Shown one piece after another: positions 32,670 through 44,436 of a DNA stretch of 64,000 nt. The translations under genes and the position numbers were made by a program. The stretch is from NCBI GenBank assembly GCA_030581615.1, contig JAKTTT010000014.1:310001-374000 (forward strand), in the 5' to 3' direction. Position 1 is the stretch's first letter. Every line of letters starts with the position of its first letter. This stretch comes from Alloascoidea africana. Taxonomy: Eukaryota; Ascomycota; Alloascoideomycetes; Alloascoideales; Alloascoideaceae. A model generated the notes under the pieces. That model was not told where the DNA came from. It saw nothing but the letters and a program-made list of their open reading frames with translations, and did no database searches.

Positions 32670-33559
32670 ATCAGAGGAACATGGACATTTTAAATAAAGA
32701 CCCCTTTTATTTGTTGGATTGTACGTTACGAGAATGTTGTAAACACCGACCGACAAGGACAAAAGAAAGTTTTTAGTATCTCGTAGTTCATTCAACTATC
32801 GCCCCACTCACTCACTCACTCACTCACTTGTAAATTCCACAAACAGTTTGCATGTCCAAATGTGTAGTAACTGGAAAATTGTGCTGAAATATTCGTTTAA
32901 TACCGTTAGTGTCCTAATGTATCTGGGAACTGAACAGGCACTGACTGACTCGCTAGCTCGCGTGTTCGGAATGGTGATCTTTGTCGATAAGCCAATATTT
33001 AGATTAAAAAGACTACTATGATGTTAGAGATAAAAGATAGCCCTAAAACTCAACGATGTTTTGTGTCTACAAATCTTTACATAATACTTTATCTTTACCA
33101 ACTAATATTAAAGAATACTCTCTCTAATGTATGTATGTACTGCAACTTTTGTTTTTTTCTTCCCTTCATTTTGTAATCCCCAGAATTGCAATTGTAAACT
33201 TTGAATAGCCTATTTTGAGAGTCTTTCCAATCGTAGAATTTTGACAAATGATAATAATAATAATAATAAGGGTGGGTGGGGTGCCCAAGTTTGAGCACTC
33301 AAACTGTTACGTAGATGATATAAAGATAAATAATAATCAGTTCAAACCATTGATTGTTGTAATGATAAAAAAACTTGAAAAAAGCTCCGAAATCTTGTAA
33401 AACTGTAATAAACGAGTAAGGGGGAAGGATACAAACAAGCCAAAATCCGTCGAAAGATAGGTTGTACATTGATATCATTGTATTTATTATAAGATTTGTT
33501 TTTGGTTGATCATGCCTAGTAGATTCTGTTGGTCTTTTTTAAAAGTATTAAAAAGGATT
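32670..33559. other. Convergent 3' intergenic between CIA1 and the p24 gene
   Basis: About 890 bp of AT-rich DNA with a (CACT)n microsatellite at 32,805-32,828 and an AAT-type triplet run near 33,250-33,268. No gene recognised. Confidence 0.5.
32805..32828. repeat. (CACT)n microsatellite
   Basis: Six tandem copies of a CACT/ACTC tetranucleotide in the 3' flank of CIA1. Confidence 0.9.
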
Positions 33560-34557
33560 TTAAATAAATTTTCTCTTTCTGAAAAATCTCGTTAAATGAT
33601 TCAGTTGCCAGTAACATGTAAGACATAGGATAATCAATTGTAATCCAATCCATTTTAAAACTGTTGAATTTGTAGATTCGGACTGATTTCTAAAACTTGC
33701 TTCCCGTTCCTGTTTCCAAAAAAGAGTGTTAGTTTTCTGTATTATCCCATGTCTCAAAAAAAAAATAAAAGAATGAATTGGGATGTAAAAAACTTACAAT
33801 CATTAGTTCCTGTTCTCTTCTAACCTCTTCCAATGCTCCATTAAGCTCCTCCATCTTTGCCATTATTCTTACAACACGATCCTCACTATGTGTATCAAGA
33901 TAGGGATGTTGTTCCCCAATATCCAGATCCACAAATATCCGAATTTGCGACTGTTTTTGTTTCATTATCTTTTTATCAACTTCAACTGGACCTGAAGGTA
34001 TTGGAAGCTCAAGCTCTTCCTGATCCTTTGCCTTTTTGATTTTTTGATTTTTCAATGTAACTCCTTTCCCTGAAGTGAACCAGTCATTCGTGTTGAAAGG
34101 CGTGAAACAAAACCGATGTTCTCCCGAATCAAGCGAAGAAAATGTAAATTCACCAGAAGAGATCACATTTTGAACAACAACTTTGTGGTCTGGATCAAAC
34201 GATTCCTAGAGTTTACAGTGTTATTATGCAAAAAAGAAAAAGAAAAAACTTGTCTCACCACCATGGTGTCTCCACATCCATGTCTTACCCATTGACATGA
34301 ATATTGAAATAACTTACCTCAACAGTTATATCCAAATGATAAGGAACTGGTGGTTCTACATAGAGATCGACTTCCGCATCATAAACTTCGGCTTTAAACT
34401 TGCCAACCACAAGCGTATCCTTGGGGAGTTCCTCATAAAAACAGCTGCTTTCTGCATGCTTCAAATAAAAGTGTATCTGTGAGGATGGGCATACAAAATA
34501 CCCCAATACAGTTGTCAATATCCACACCCATCGCATTGTTATCGGGTCCACCACCAT
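33560..34557 (-). CDS. p24 family ER-Golgi cargo receptor, Erp1/5/6-like (three exons)
   Basis: Type I membrane protein of COPII/COPI vesicles that helps sort GPI-anchored and other cargo. Exons on the minus strand: 34557-34318, 34205-33798 and 33709-33560, all phase 0, giving 265 aa. A signal peptide (MRWVWILTTVLGYFV) precedes the GOLD domain: SSCFYEELPKDTLVVGKFK, EPPVPYHLDITVE, SSLDSGEHRFCF, with the two conserved Cys. A coiled coil (KMEELNGALEEVRREQE) leads into EREASFRNQSESTNSTVLKW, then one TM segment with the usual WQ, and the tail FFRKRKFI with the FF motif that binds COPII. Donors are GTAAGT; intron 2 has AACTAAC. The CFYEELPK start points to the Erp1/5/6 group. It is longer than usual (about 215) through a Lys/Glu-rich loop (IKKAKDQEELELPIP). 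A second ATG at 34,536 is an alternative start. Confidence 0.9.
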
Positions 34558-36594
34558 CTTTGAGATTAAGTGTTTGGTTGATCCGTTGTCAAGACTAGAG
34601 AATGAGCGTTCGGTTGTTTAATACAGGTGTGAAGTTCATCCATACGCCTATATGCATTCCTACACAAAACTGATGATTCATTTAAGATTTACTTTTAGAG
34701 ATGAAACAAGATTAGTCGTTCCTAGGTGTAAGATAATAGTTCCTCTACTTTGACAAAATCTTACCTGAAGGATCACGATTTATTGCATTCTTTGCATTGT
34801 TGTTTCTTTTTCGTTATCTTTCAACCAGTAAGATGCTTCTATTTTCTCGTATCTTTTTGACAGCAAAACTTTTTTTTTTTCTTTGTTGATGTTCAGATCT
34901 CCTTTGGCTTTTATATTCGCAACCCACACTTTTGTCAGTAACCCACTATTAAAAGCAAGGAGTGAGAGTAATGTGTACAGTATTTTTGAAATAGTTTAGC
35001 ACGTCCAATGGACAAACAGCTTGGATCCAACATTCTAGAGGTTTGTAGATTCACCTTCCAATTCAAAAATCGAGCGCAAAAATGTACAAAATTATCGATT
35101 ATCTTTCATTTTCATGGTTAGTACAAGGAAAATTTCTTATCTTATGAACAAGACTGCTGTGTCATCTTTGAATTTGTGATTTGTAGGCGTGCCTAGGTTG
35201 TGAGCGATGAGCTATGCAGCCAGCCATATTAAAAACAGTCGAACGATCTTCAACACTGGACATTTCAAATATCACCCAAGTTTGTTTTCTTCTGATGGGA
35301 AGCAATAGGTACTAGAGAATCGACTATCGATAGCGTTAATACAGGCTTTATATTTAGAAACTACTGGGGCCTTTCAACCCACTCAAAAAACGTACATTTC
35401 ATATAATCCGTTTGCTATCAGTTGATGTCTCCAGTTTTCTTTATTACTATTTCAACCCCCCCTTTTATTTTTTATTTTTTGTGGTATTCCCGGTTCAAAA
35501 CTTCACGGGAAGATGACGTTATACGTTTTCTTTCACTGCTTGCTCAGATTCTAAAGCAAAAAAAAACGATGCAAGCCTCAGTTTCAGGTTTTCCAAAAAA
35601 CAAAAGAACAGAATAAATCAGGTACCCCAAAAGCTATCCAATAAAACGTAGAAATTGGCCATTGGGCATTTTAAGAAAGAGTAAAATGTCGACCAATTCA
35701 TTATTTGTATGTATGAGTACAGCAGAGATATTTCAATTACACAAAAATTTCAGGTGAAGAATGGAAACGTAGCAATCTGTAGGAGAGTATAGGACGATGA
35801 AGACGGAGATATTACCCGTAGCTTGAAAGTTTGGATAATGGAAAGGAAGCGCTTATTTTTCATTCCCAGCCTTTGTGAAAACTCCCGAAGAAGACAATTG
35901 ATGCAAGATGTTGGATGCTACATGCATAAGACATGATCCATTAGATATCCTCATTCGTCTCATAATTGGGATGTTCTCACCTTCTTTTTCTACCCCATTG
36001 TACTGGAGCTCTTGAGGAGTATGGGCTTTTAATACAAGTAATGTAGCTTGAATCAGGGATTGGATTTTTCAATGCCCCTTGAACAGAATTCTTCATCCAC
36101 TTTCTTTTTTATCAAATACATCTGTAAAAATATGTTTCAAATAGTTTGTATTTTTGTATCTTTCAATAATAGTCAATTGATCGTGTATTTTGTGTTCAAT
36201 GTTATATGTATAATCCTTCAAAGCAGAAACGAACAACACTATGCAAGCATTCCTGCAACTTTCTGAAAGAACCCATGAGACTTGAAAATATGCAACTGTG
36301 CTATTCCAACAGTGCCCACCTTTCAGAATAAAGAGATTGTGGATACTGGAGATTATCAGAAATACTTAACATATAAGTTCAGAGTATGGTCCTTCTTTTA
36401 GTAATTTCTACTATCTTTGTGCTTTCTTCATTCTTCTCCAGGGGGGCACCTAAGAATAGACACTGTACTGTTTTTTTGTCCTTGATTATTTTTGACTTTC
36501 ATGCCAGGAATTAGGACTCTAACGAAAGCATATCCATCATAAAAAAGTAAAAAACAGGAGAATCGCCAAAAAAAAGAAAACAGTAGAGAGGAAT
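34558..36594. other. 2 kb divergent intergenic between the p24 gene and the aquaporin
   Basis: Promoters of both genes lie here. Only short frames are present and none is recognisable. The length is much greater than at the compact divergent pairs of this window, which suggests complex control of the aquaporin, but no motif is decisive. Confidence 0.5.
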
Positions 36595-37482
36595 ATGGCA
36601 GGAAATCAGGATGATGAACCAACTTTTAACCCAGCTTACAATGAACCGAGTGGAGGAGGAGGTGGTGGTGGTGGAGCCAACGATTCTGAAGACCAACCAG
36701 ATACTTTCACACCAGCATACAACCAGACTGGAAAATACCAGCGATTTGGACTTAAAAACGAGAGTGTACGAGTTCATGTCATAAACACAATTGGAGAATT
36801 TTGTGGCACTTTTCTCTTCCTGTTATTTGCCTATGTCATTGCCCAAATAGCAAATCTGGATCCAACAATTCCGGACGAGGGAAGCAACCCCGGACAATTG
36901 ATCATGATTGCGCTTGGATTCGGGTTTTCTTTAGCAGTCACTGTTTTCATCTTTTTTAGAGTTTCTGGTGGACAATTGAACCCCGCTGTGTCGTTCACAC
37001 TTTTGGTCGTCGGCACAATCACTCCGGTAAGATTTTTGATGAACACCATTGCCCAACTTTTAGCTGGAATATGTGCAGCCGCAGCTGCCAATGCCCTAAC
37101 TCCAGGGGAGGTTCTATTTGCCAATGGATTAGGTGGAGGCTGTTCTAAAAGCAGAGGACTTTTCATCGAGATGTTTTCAACTGCAATTCTTTGTACGACA
37201 GTTTTATTCATGGCAGTTGCAAAACACAAGGCAGCATTCATGGGTCCTCTTGTCATTGGCATTTCCCTTTTCATAGGACACTTGTTTGCTGTTTACTACA
37301 CCGGAGCAGGCTTAAATCCAGCTAGAACTCTAGGGCCCTGTGTTGTTAAAAGATCGTTCCCCGTTTACCATTGGATCTACTGGGTTGGCCCATTTTTGGG
37401 TTCAGTGCTTTCTATAATTTTATACAAACTATTAACCTTTTTGGACTATGAATCTGCAAATCCAGACGAAGAAGAGCAGTAA
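36595..37482 (+). CDS. AQY1: Orthodox aquaporin (water channel)
   Basis: MIP-family water channel of the plasma membrane, 295 aa, six TM segments. Both pore motifs are intact: SGGQLNPAVS (NPA at 129-131) and GAGLNPARTLGP (NPA at 241-243). His229 in ISLFIGHL and Arg244 after the second NPA are the water-selectivity (ar/R) residues of orthodox aquaporins; the filter Cys found in AQP1 is Ala here. The long loop D and extra Gly/Asp seen in aquaglyceroporins are absent. The cytosolic N-terminus has a Gly run and two similar motifs, TFNPAYN (10-16) and TFTPAYN (37-43); the first contains NPxY. The C-terminus is acidic. No intron. Yeast aquaporins act in freeze tolerance and spore maturation; the role here is not known. 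Confidence 0.95.
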   Translation: MAGNQDDEPTFNPAYNEPSGGGGGGGGANDSEDQPDTFTPAYNQTGKYQRFGLKNESVRVHVINTIGEFCGTFLFLLFAYVIAQIANLDPTIPDEGSNPGQLIMIALGFGFSLAVTVFIFFRVSGGQLNPAVSFTLLVVGTITPVRFLMNTIAQLLAGICAAAAANALTPGEVLFANGLGGGCSKSRGLFIEMFSTAILCTTVLFMAVAKHKAAFMGPLVIGISLFIGHLFAVYYTGAGLNPARTLGPCVVKRSFPVYHWIYWVGPFLGSVLSIILYKLLTFLDYESANPDEEEQ

Positions 37483-38708
37483 GATTTTCAAAGCTGCTTA
37501 GTTACGAATGTGACATTTCCTTTTCAAACATTATATTGAGAATCAAAGAAATGAACAAACCCATCTGTTTTTCACCATTTTTAACAAAGTTATTGTTTCT
37601 TGTCGTCGTACCATGCTTCCTTCCTTTATCATTAACTATTAATTCCTTTGACATTTCTTTGTTTTGCCTTCACCATTCCTTCAATTGGCATTGCATTATA
37701 ACATTTCTCGATATAGAACAATCTATAAATATTTTTTTTCATTATAAATGTAAAGTTTCAAAAGTCTTTTCTGTTTTTATCTCTCTCAGTAGAGTAAAAA
37801 TCTTGGTATTGGACTAAAAGTAACAAACGGATAAAATCAAGTTACATTTTATCAAGTGAGTAATCATAATTCCCTGATATGCATGATACCATGTTCCAGT
37901 TTCATTTTCTTTTTATTTAATAGGTTAAAGAGAGAAACGAAAACAAAATATCGAGACAATGCGCTCCGGTTCTGAAATAAATGCATTGAAAAGAGAAAAT
38001 AGCAATGAACTGGGCGCTATTAGCATTATTTTCAGAAACAATCACCAATTATTCCTATTTTACAAGGATAGTCTCTGATCTCTTACTGCTTACCAGTTCA
38101 ATCCTTTTAGATTCAAATGTCAAACATCCATTCACCCAAACTCTTTTTCCCCCACCAAAACTCATCCAGTCAGACGTTTACAATCTCAGTTAACCTATAT
38201 AATTAGCAAATGGGATCAAAAGTTATAGTGCAAGAAAATGGCAGAAAAATAGAAGAACTATTATAAATGGAAAAGGGTATATAGAAAGAAAAAGGAACAG
38301 GAATATACGCCAAAAAAAGCGATAAAATAACAATAACAGTAATACTAGATGTATCAAATAAGCACACAAGATTTATAACAAGGGGAAGAGTCTCAAAAGG
38401 TTCCACATATTTTCCCCCCTTTGCCTGGCATATAAACCTCGTCAAGATAGATGAGGAAAACCAGCAAAAGGAATCTCCAAAAAAAAAAAAGAAAAAATTA
38501 TATATAAGAAAGAGAAAATCGATTGAAATTTAAAAACAAAAGCCAAAATCAGAACTCACTCAAGCAATCATTAACGTTATCCTATCCAGCACAGCGACAA
38601 ATAATCAAAGACAAAAAAAAAAAGGAAAAAAGACCAAAACCCAGTTTCATTTCTGCAAAGGTGATCAGAGAACACGAGAAAAGAGAGTATTGTATAAAAG
38701 GTGGAAAA
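37483..38708. other. Convergent 3' intergenic between aquaporin and TEC1
   Basis: About 1.2 kb, AT-rich, with A-runs near 38,480 and 38,613. The frames present are short and unrecognised. Nothing else seen. Confidence 0.5.
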
Positions 38709-41541
38709 TTAATGGATTGTACTCCTTTCTCTTTTAAAATTGTTCGGTATCTGGTTCTGATTCTCTTCAAATTGCAAGACTCTTTTCCTGTTGATGTTGA
38801 ACTCGGATAATGGTAATCGAGAATAGGATGATGGCTGACCGAGATATGCATTTGCATCATCTTTTCTAGAACCTTGGTTGTAGAAGGTTACAAACTGACC
38901 AATATCCGAGCCTTCCAAAAAGCTATCGCCAGTGGACGAATTGCAGTTGAGGGTATCTTTTTGAGAATCTGTAAAAACTTGGAATTGACTCTTCTCGTTC
39001 TGATGTTTTGGATTAACTGGAGAGACTTGTTGATAGTTGGCCATTGAAAGCTCAGAAGAAGACTTTGAAATTGAAAATGGAGTCAGGAATTGATTGTGGG
39101 GTTGTTGCTGGTTAGGATAATGATGAGGTTGCAATGGGACAGAATCGGGTTGGGTTGACAATACAGCACGAGTCCCCGAAGTTTGTTGCGGCGTGATATA
39201 CACAGAGTCCATTTGGTGCTGAATTCTCATGTTTGGGGGTTGGAATCCTCCAACCGCGAGAGGAGTCAAAGGAGCATCCAATATAGAAGTGCTTCTTCCA
39301 GACATGTAGCTCAAATTATCAATATCCACCTCCACGTCTCCTGGGATCGGCTGGCTACATCCTGGGAAAGAAGAAGAAGATGGAGGAGAAACATTCATCT
39401 CAGAAGCGAAAAACTCTTGGTCGTTGCTTGCAACAAAATCGTTCCCTACCTCGACATCGGGGAAACGATCAATTGAAGCAGGAGCAGAGTGCATAGCGGG
39501 AACATCAATACCAAATCTGGGATTAGGGAAACCTGGTCCAACTGCAGTATTTGGAGGCACACGGCCAGGTACAAAGCTATCCGATGCAAATCTGTTGAGG
39601 CGTAGCACCGGTTTATCCATTTGGTTGACAGGGAGAGCTCGGCTCGAGGACTCAAAAGAGTATGGCGTCGCAGAACGACTGTCCGTCTTCCATCTACCCA
39701 AAACTGGAGGCTCGTGGTTCTGTGCTCCTCCAGATTGACTTGGTGCCAGGTCAGAAGAATGGCAGAACTGGGGTCGAGATCCGTCACTCAAGATGAGACC
39801 AGAAGATTGGCCATGTTCTTGCTCGCTGTCAGCTTCATCATCCTGGAGTATGATGGTCGTATTGTTTGGAGTGTTTGAACATGATGTAGCGCTTTCAGTG
39901 GTTGAGCCACCGTTGATAGAATGCGAGCGAAGACGGTTTCTTGAAACATCAGTGAGGAGAATTTTTTCGAAAACAGTCTTTGCATTTGCTGGATTTGGAG
40001 CCAAAGTGAATTCCCAAATGAAAAAGAGCGAAATTTCGTTTTCCATACCAAGAGTTCTATATTGTGGACATTTTGCAATTTTGACTTCCTGGACGAAGAA
40101 CAATTCTCTCAGCTTGCCCATTTTTTCAAAAAGAGTCATGCCATAGCTAAACCAGTTCAAATAACCTCTCCAAAAATCTCTTGCTAATGGAACGCTGAGT
40201 GCATTCGAACCTAGGGGAACGCAGTCGTCATTCTGATCCAGAACCAGCTCTCCCTGGCTAAATATCTTGGTGTTTGTGGTACAGATGAACTGGGTATAAG
40301 AGGCAGAAAAGTTGGAGATGTTTGACAAGACCATGTTAGAAGAGTAAAAGCCATCTTGAAGAAGAGTATCGTTCACGTTCAAGTTAGCGATACAGTGGTA
40401 AACTGCTGATCGAGGATGGGTCACAAGAATATTCTGCAGATGAGATTGGAACTGAGCAGACTTGCTCTGGACGTATCCGAGGTCTGTGATAATGTTGATG
40501 TTTTGCATCGTTGCATTAAAACTGGTAAAAGTGGTTGTGGGGATAGCCGATCCATGGCGATGAAATTCAAGCGAAAAGCTCTTTGGAGTGATAACCTCAG
40601 CTTGAATCTGGAAGGCCTCGTCATCAAAGAATTTTGACTTTCTGGAATGACTTTTCCTTGTATGGGCCTCTTCCACTAGCACTTCTGGCTTTTCGTCTTT
40701 TAGTAGAGTTCCTTTCTCGATTAGATGCAAGATTTCGTGGTATCTCGCTCTGTTTCTTTTCAGGACCTGGAGCTTACTAGAAACCTGGGCTCTTGTTCTG
40801 ACCTGACCAGTTTTAGCTAAAATGTAGTCTGAGACCAGAATGCTTCTTCCATTGTGTCTATTTTTTTTGTTTTCGTGGTAGACCTTTTTGATCTTTTTGT
40901 GATATTGCAAAAGGCCTAGAGAGAGATGTGTTAAAACGGGGTGTTTAAATATTAAAATTTGCATAATTGTGCTTACCTTCAATCAGAGCCACTTCCAGCT
41001 CCAAGGGCCACAAGTCGACTTTTTCTTTAGCTTTTGACTTTTCGGCCAGAGTCTCCGATGGGTCTTGCTTCTGTTCTTCGGAGTCTATAGTGGTCTCAGC
41101 AGCAGCAGGAGGAACTTTATCCATCCCGCAGCCCAGTTTAGGTTCTTCGATCACATAATTAGGCATGGGGTCCTTGACTTGGGAACTATCAGAGGTTGCA
41201 GGAGAAGAGCCCTTGGAGTAAAACATGGAGCCTCTGTGGCTGAAGACGGACTCGGCCTCTCCTTCCAAGTCCAGAATGGAGGAGTCTGTTTCTGCTATAG
41301 GCATGGAATCGTTGCCGCGGACGTGGTGAGCGGTGGTGACAGGAGCATCGAGGACGGAGTCGAAATCGGCATTTTGCAGGCCCATGACATAGTCCATACT
41401 TCCAATCCAGTTTTGAATATCGTCCTTTGTAATGGAGGAGTAGGAGGAGACTTTCTTGTGTGTCAGATAGGAACCGTTGTCCGCGTGTGAATATATCTGG
41501 TTGCTGTTATTTTCACAGACAAGATCTGGCGGCATGTGCAT
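38709..41541 (-). CDS. TEC1: TEA/ATTS-domain transcription factor, Tec1/AbaA type
   Basis: TEA factors bind CATTC(C/T); Tec1 drives filamentation in yeasts and AbaA drives conidiation in Aspergillus. Exons 41541-40977 and 40915-38709 give 923 aa. The TEA domain spans the 61-bp intron: DLWPLELEVALIEG is in exon 1, then LLQYHKKIKKVYHENKKN, GRSILVSDYILAKTG and RTRAQVSSKLQVLKRN (about residues 175-260). A second conserved region follows (about 320-500) with ILVTHPRSAVYHCIANLNVN, SASYTQFICTTNTKIFSQGE, FWRGYLNWFSYGMTLFEKM and ISLFFIWEFTLAP; its order and spacing resemble the YAP-binding domain of animal TEADs. The last 400 residues are Ser/Pro/Gln-rich and probably activate transcription. S. cerevisiae Tec1 is only 486 aa. 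The upstream 2.9 kb is a long promoter with a GC-rich patch. Confidence 0.92.
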
Positions 41542-42134
41542 GGGAACAGAGAGTGAAAGCGAAGGCAGCAGAGAGTGCGAACGAGAAGCGCTTTCTTTTC
41601 TTTACAAATGAATGTGTAGATTCTGATTCAGATTCGGATTTGAAGGGGGTTCTAAAGAGCGAATAGAGTGAGATGCCGGCCAACAACCAAAATCTGGAGG
41701 AAATCAAAAGAATAGGCTGGAACTTGATTGCGAAAAAGAGCGTGGGAGAGCAGGCCAAACCGGAGAGTTTATGCTACCAAAGACGATGAAGGACCAGCGA
41801 GTCGCGAAGGAAAGACGGGCAGAAGAAGAAGAAAAAGAGAAGGAGCCGGAGGAAAAAAGGAGCATATCTATAGGAATTGGAGAGATGGAGCAAACACGCT
41901 GTCTCGCCAGACACGCTGCCCGCATGCGCACCTCGCCGCTTCCGGAAGGAGCGCGCGGGTGCACGGGTGTCCCGCTGCAGCTCCACCGCGTGCGCACAGG
42001 TCACGTGTTCTGGCTACGCGGTGGGAGTTTCGGCCTTGCAGCCAAAAGTTGCCCGACACGCTCTGAGATCCATCGCTTTGTGCTGTTCCCGTCCTTGTCG
42101 CTGGACTGTGTGGAGCTCCCGCTGGGCTCGCGGA

Positions 42135-42172
42135 CTCGCGGGCTGGCGGGCTGGCGGGCCTGGCGGGCCTGT
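42135..42172. repeat. GGCGGGC-type tandem repeat upstream of TEC1
   Basis: Four imperfect copies of GGGCTGGC / GGCCTGGC lie in a row in an otherwise AT-rich region. Confidence 0.75.
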
Positions 42173-43444
42173 CCCTGCCTGAAGCCAGCGGCCTGGGCTT
42201 TTATTTGGCCAAGTGGCCGCCGAATCGTTGACGTCTTTAGATATAGCTCAACCTTAGTAGCCCGCTTGACCCTGAAACTTTCCAGATGGTCAATACCAAC
42301 AGAGCCATGGACTGGTTATAAATTGCACTGCATCTATTAATTAATTTATCCGTACACAGTTTCAAAAACATTTGAACCCGACTGAGTCATGGTACTATGA
42401 ACCCAGGCCTTTCCAATCAATAAAAACTCTGCTAAATATGCGCGATTCGGTCTCCATTGTTTACTCATCTCTAAGCTGGACTGATTAGCTCTTTTCCATC
42501 ACACCCTTTCCTCTTAACCAAGCTCTGCGGCATATCTTCGCTTAAGTTAACAAGGTCCCAGTCTATTTCTCATGTGTTTTCCCAGCTTTGCTCCTGGTCC
42601 CATTATCCATGTCTAGTTTTCACAAAGGGCATGCACACCGAGCCAACCGGAAATTCCCAACGTCATTGGCGGGAAACGGGTATTCCACTCCGTAGAAGCA
42701 AAAGAGAGGAAAGTGTGAAAAAGAAAAAGAAAAAGACAAAATTTGAGACAGACAGACAGACACGCTTGAAATGGCGTTTTCTCAAAACCTACTCCACATC
42801 AACCATTGTCTGACTAAAATAGCAAGACCTGATTAAGGGGTCAAGGGGTCAAAGGTGTGCTATCTCTCTTGTTTTTTCAGTAGGAAAACAAACCACCATG
42901 CTGTGCCGGTAGGAGAGCTTCTCCCTTTGAATGATGAACGTTAAGCTGCAGTCATGCCTTATTCGTATCTTGGTTAGGATTCTACAATGTTGTTCCTTTC
43001 CACCCTAGGCGTGGCCGCTTTCCCTAATTAGAACTGGAGATCTCTCATCCATATAATAGGCTTCTTGGCCCTTGTCAAGCAGTGACTGAAAGTGATGCAC
43101 TTGAGAAAATAGCCTCGATTCGATGCAGTGAAGAACACACTTTTTCCCAGACCATGCTGCGCTTTGTCTGTTCAAGTCAAAGGTGGAAACCCCACAAAAG
43201 TTATTTACTTTTATGATCAAAAAAAGGGACATAATTCAGGAAGATCTGAAAACTGATAATTGTCTCAATGTGCTTCCCCGGCCTTCATAATAATACAAAT
43301 GCCGCTAAAAATAATAAACGGGCGCGGCATTCAGTAACCCCTGTATTCTTTAAGCATAGAAGAAAAGATGTTAGAAAACGTCGAACTGAACTGATTAATT
43401 ACAGGCAGATGGGATAATGGACAATGTTGTATAGAAAACAAAAA

Positions 43445-43502
43445 CCAACAACAACAATAACAATAACAATAATAATAAGAATAAGAATAAGAATAAGAAT
43501 AC
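43445..43502. repeat. AAC/AAT and GAATAA microsatellite block
   Basis: CAACAA, CAATAA, AATAAT and AGAATA units follow each other, a stepwise-degenerated simple repeat in the kinase 3 upstream region. Confidence 0.85.
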
Positions 43503-44436
43503 CAAGAGACGGTTGTCATAGTAATAAATCGAACTCTAAACAACTTCAACATTTCAGTTTTGTTTTTTTCATAAAGAAAACAAACACTCAGCGTCGGTTA
43601 AGAAACTGGTCTCTTAAACAGCTTTTACGACTATGCAGTAGTGGAGTAAGAATAGTAAGCACCGTAGAAACAATCTCCAAACTTTTTCTTGGCCAAATCA
43701 CTCCAGAACTTCCTTCGCCTTGGAGTGTATTGGTGGCTTTTTCTTTCTCATACGAGCAAACAAAACAGTCAGTGATCTATTTATACTGCGTGATCTGAGA
43801 CAGTTTTGTGTTGGTGCTGACAATTCAAGAACAAATACGCAGGGAAACATGGCCCTTGCAAAATTCTAAGAACTACTCGTGAAAGTCTATGTTGAACAGA
43901 TAAAACTCTCCAAAATTTCTATTAAATGGGGTTCTATATCTTGATCATCTGCGAATCTATATCGAGAATAAATCGAGCTAAATGTCATGTTCATTTATCT
44001 ATGGAGAAAATTAGTTCCAAGTGTCTGCCTTCTCTATTTACTTTTATGCTTTACAGAAGGAATAAAAAATGGAAGTAAGAATCAAGAACAAAACATAGAC
44101 TTGGCCTATTACTTTTCCCTGGGCAAATCAAGTTCCTTGATTTCATTTAATTATCCTTGTTCGATCTTTTTACTTGTTTTCCTTCCCATACTTCATATGA
44201 AGTGTGGTTAAAGCAACAGGTTTCGTTATTTTCTCCTGTTCTTTTTAAGCACAAAAGGCATAAAGCGGTTTCCAATTTAAGAAGAGTCACAATAAATGAA
44301 ATACTTTTGTTTTCCCTCGCTTCCCATAATTCTTGTGAATATCAACTGCTCGTAACTAACTGTACTGCCCGATCTATAAACCGGAATAATATATATAGGT
44401 ACTTAGATTTGCAACCGCTCGAACTAAAAACCAAAT

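Larger units (their letters stand above)
41542..44436. other. 2.9 kb divergent intergenic between TEC1 and kinase 3
   Basis: It holds the TEC1 promoter/leader and the kinase 3 promoter. A GC-rich patch at about 41,900-42,200 includes four GGCGGGC-type repeats (42,135-42,172). Opposite-strand frames of up to 189 codons cross this patch but show no family motif and arise from GC-rich composition. Farther right are (AGAC)n near 42,748-42,762 and triplet/hexamer repeats at 43,445-43,502. Two AGGGG stress-element-like sites lie at 42,835-42,850. Confidence 0.5.

Noticed and set aside
41671-41787. A 38-codon plus ORF starting MPANNQNLEEIKRIGW near the TEC1 start
   Set aside because: It is short, has no splice continuation that keeps frame, and overlaps the likely TEC1 leader. 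Not enough support for a gene.
41728-42340. Several overlapping frames of up to 189 codons upstream of TEC1
   Set aside because: They occur on both strands of a GC-rich patch, lack family motifs and change character every few dozen codons.
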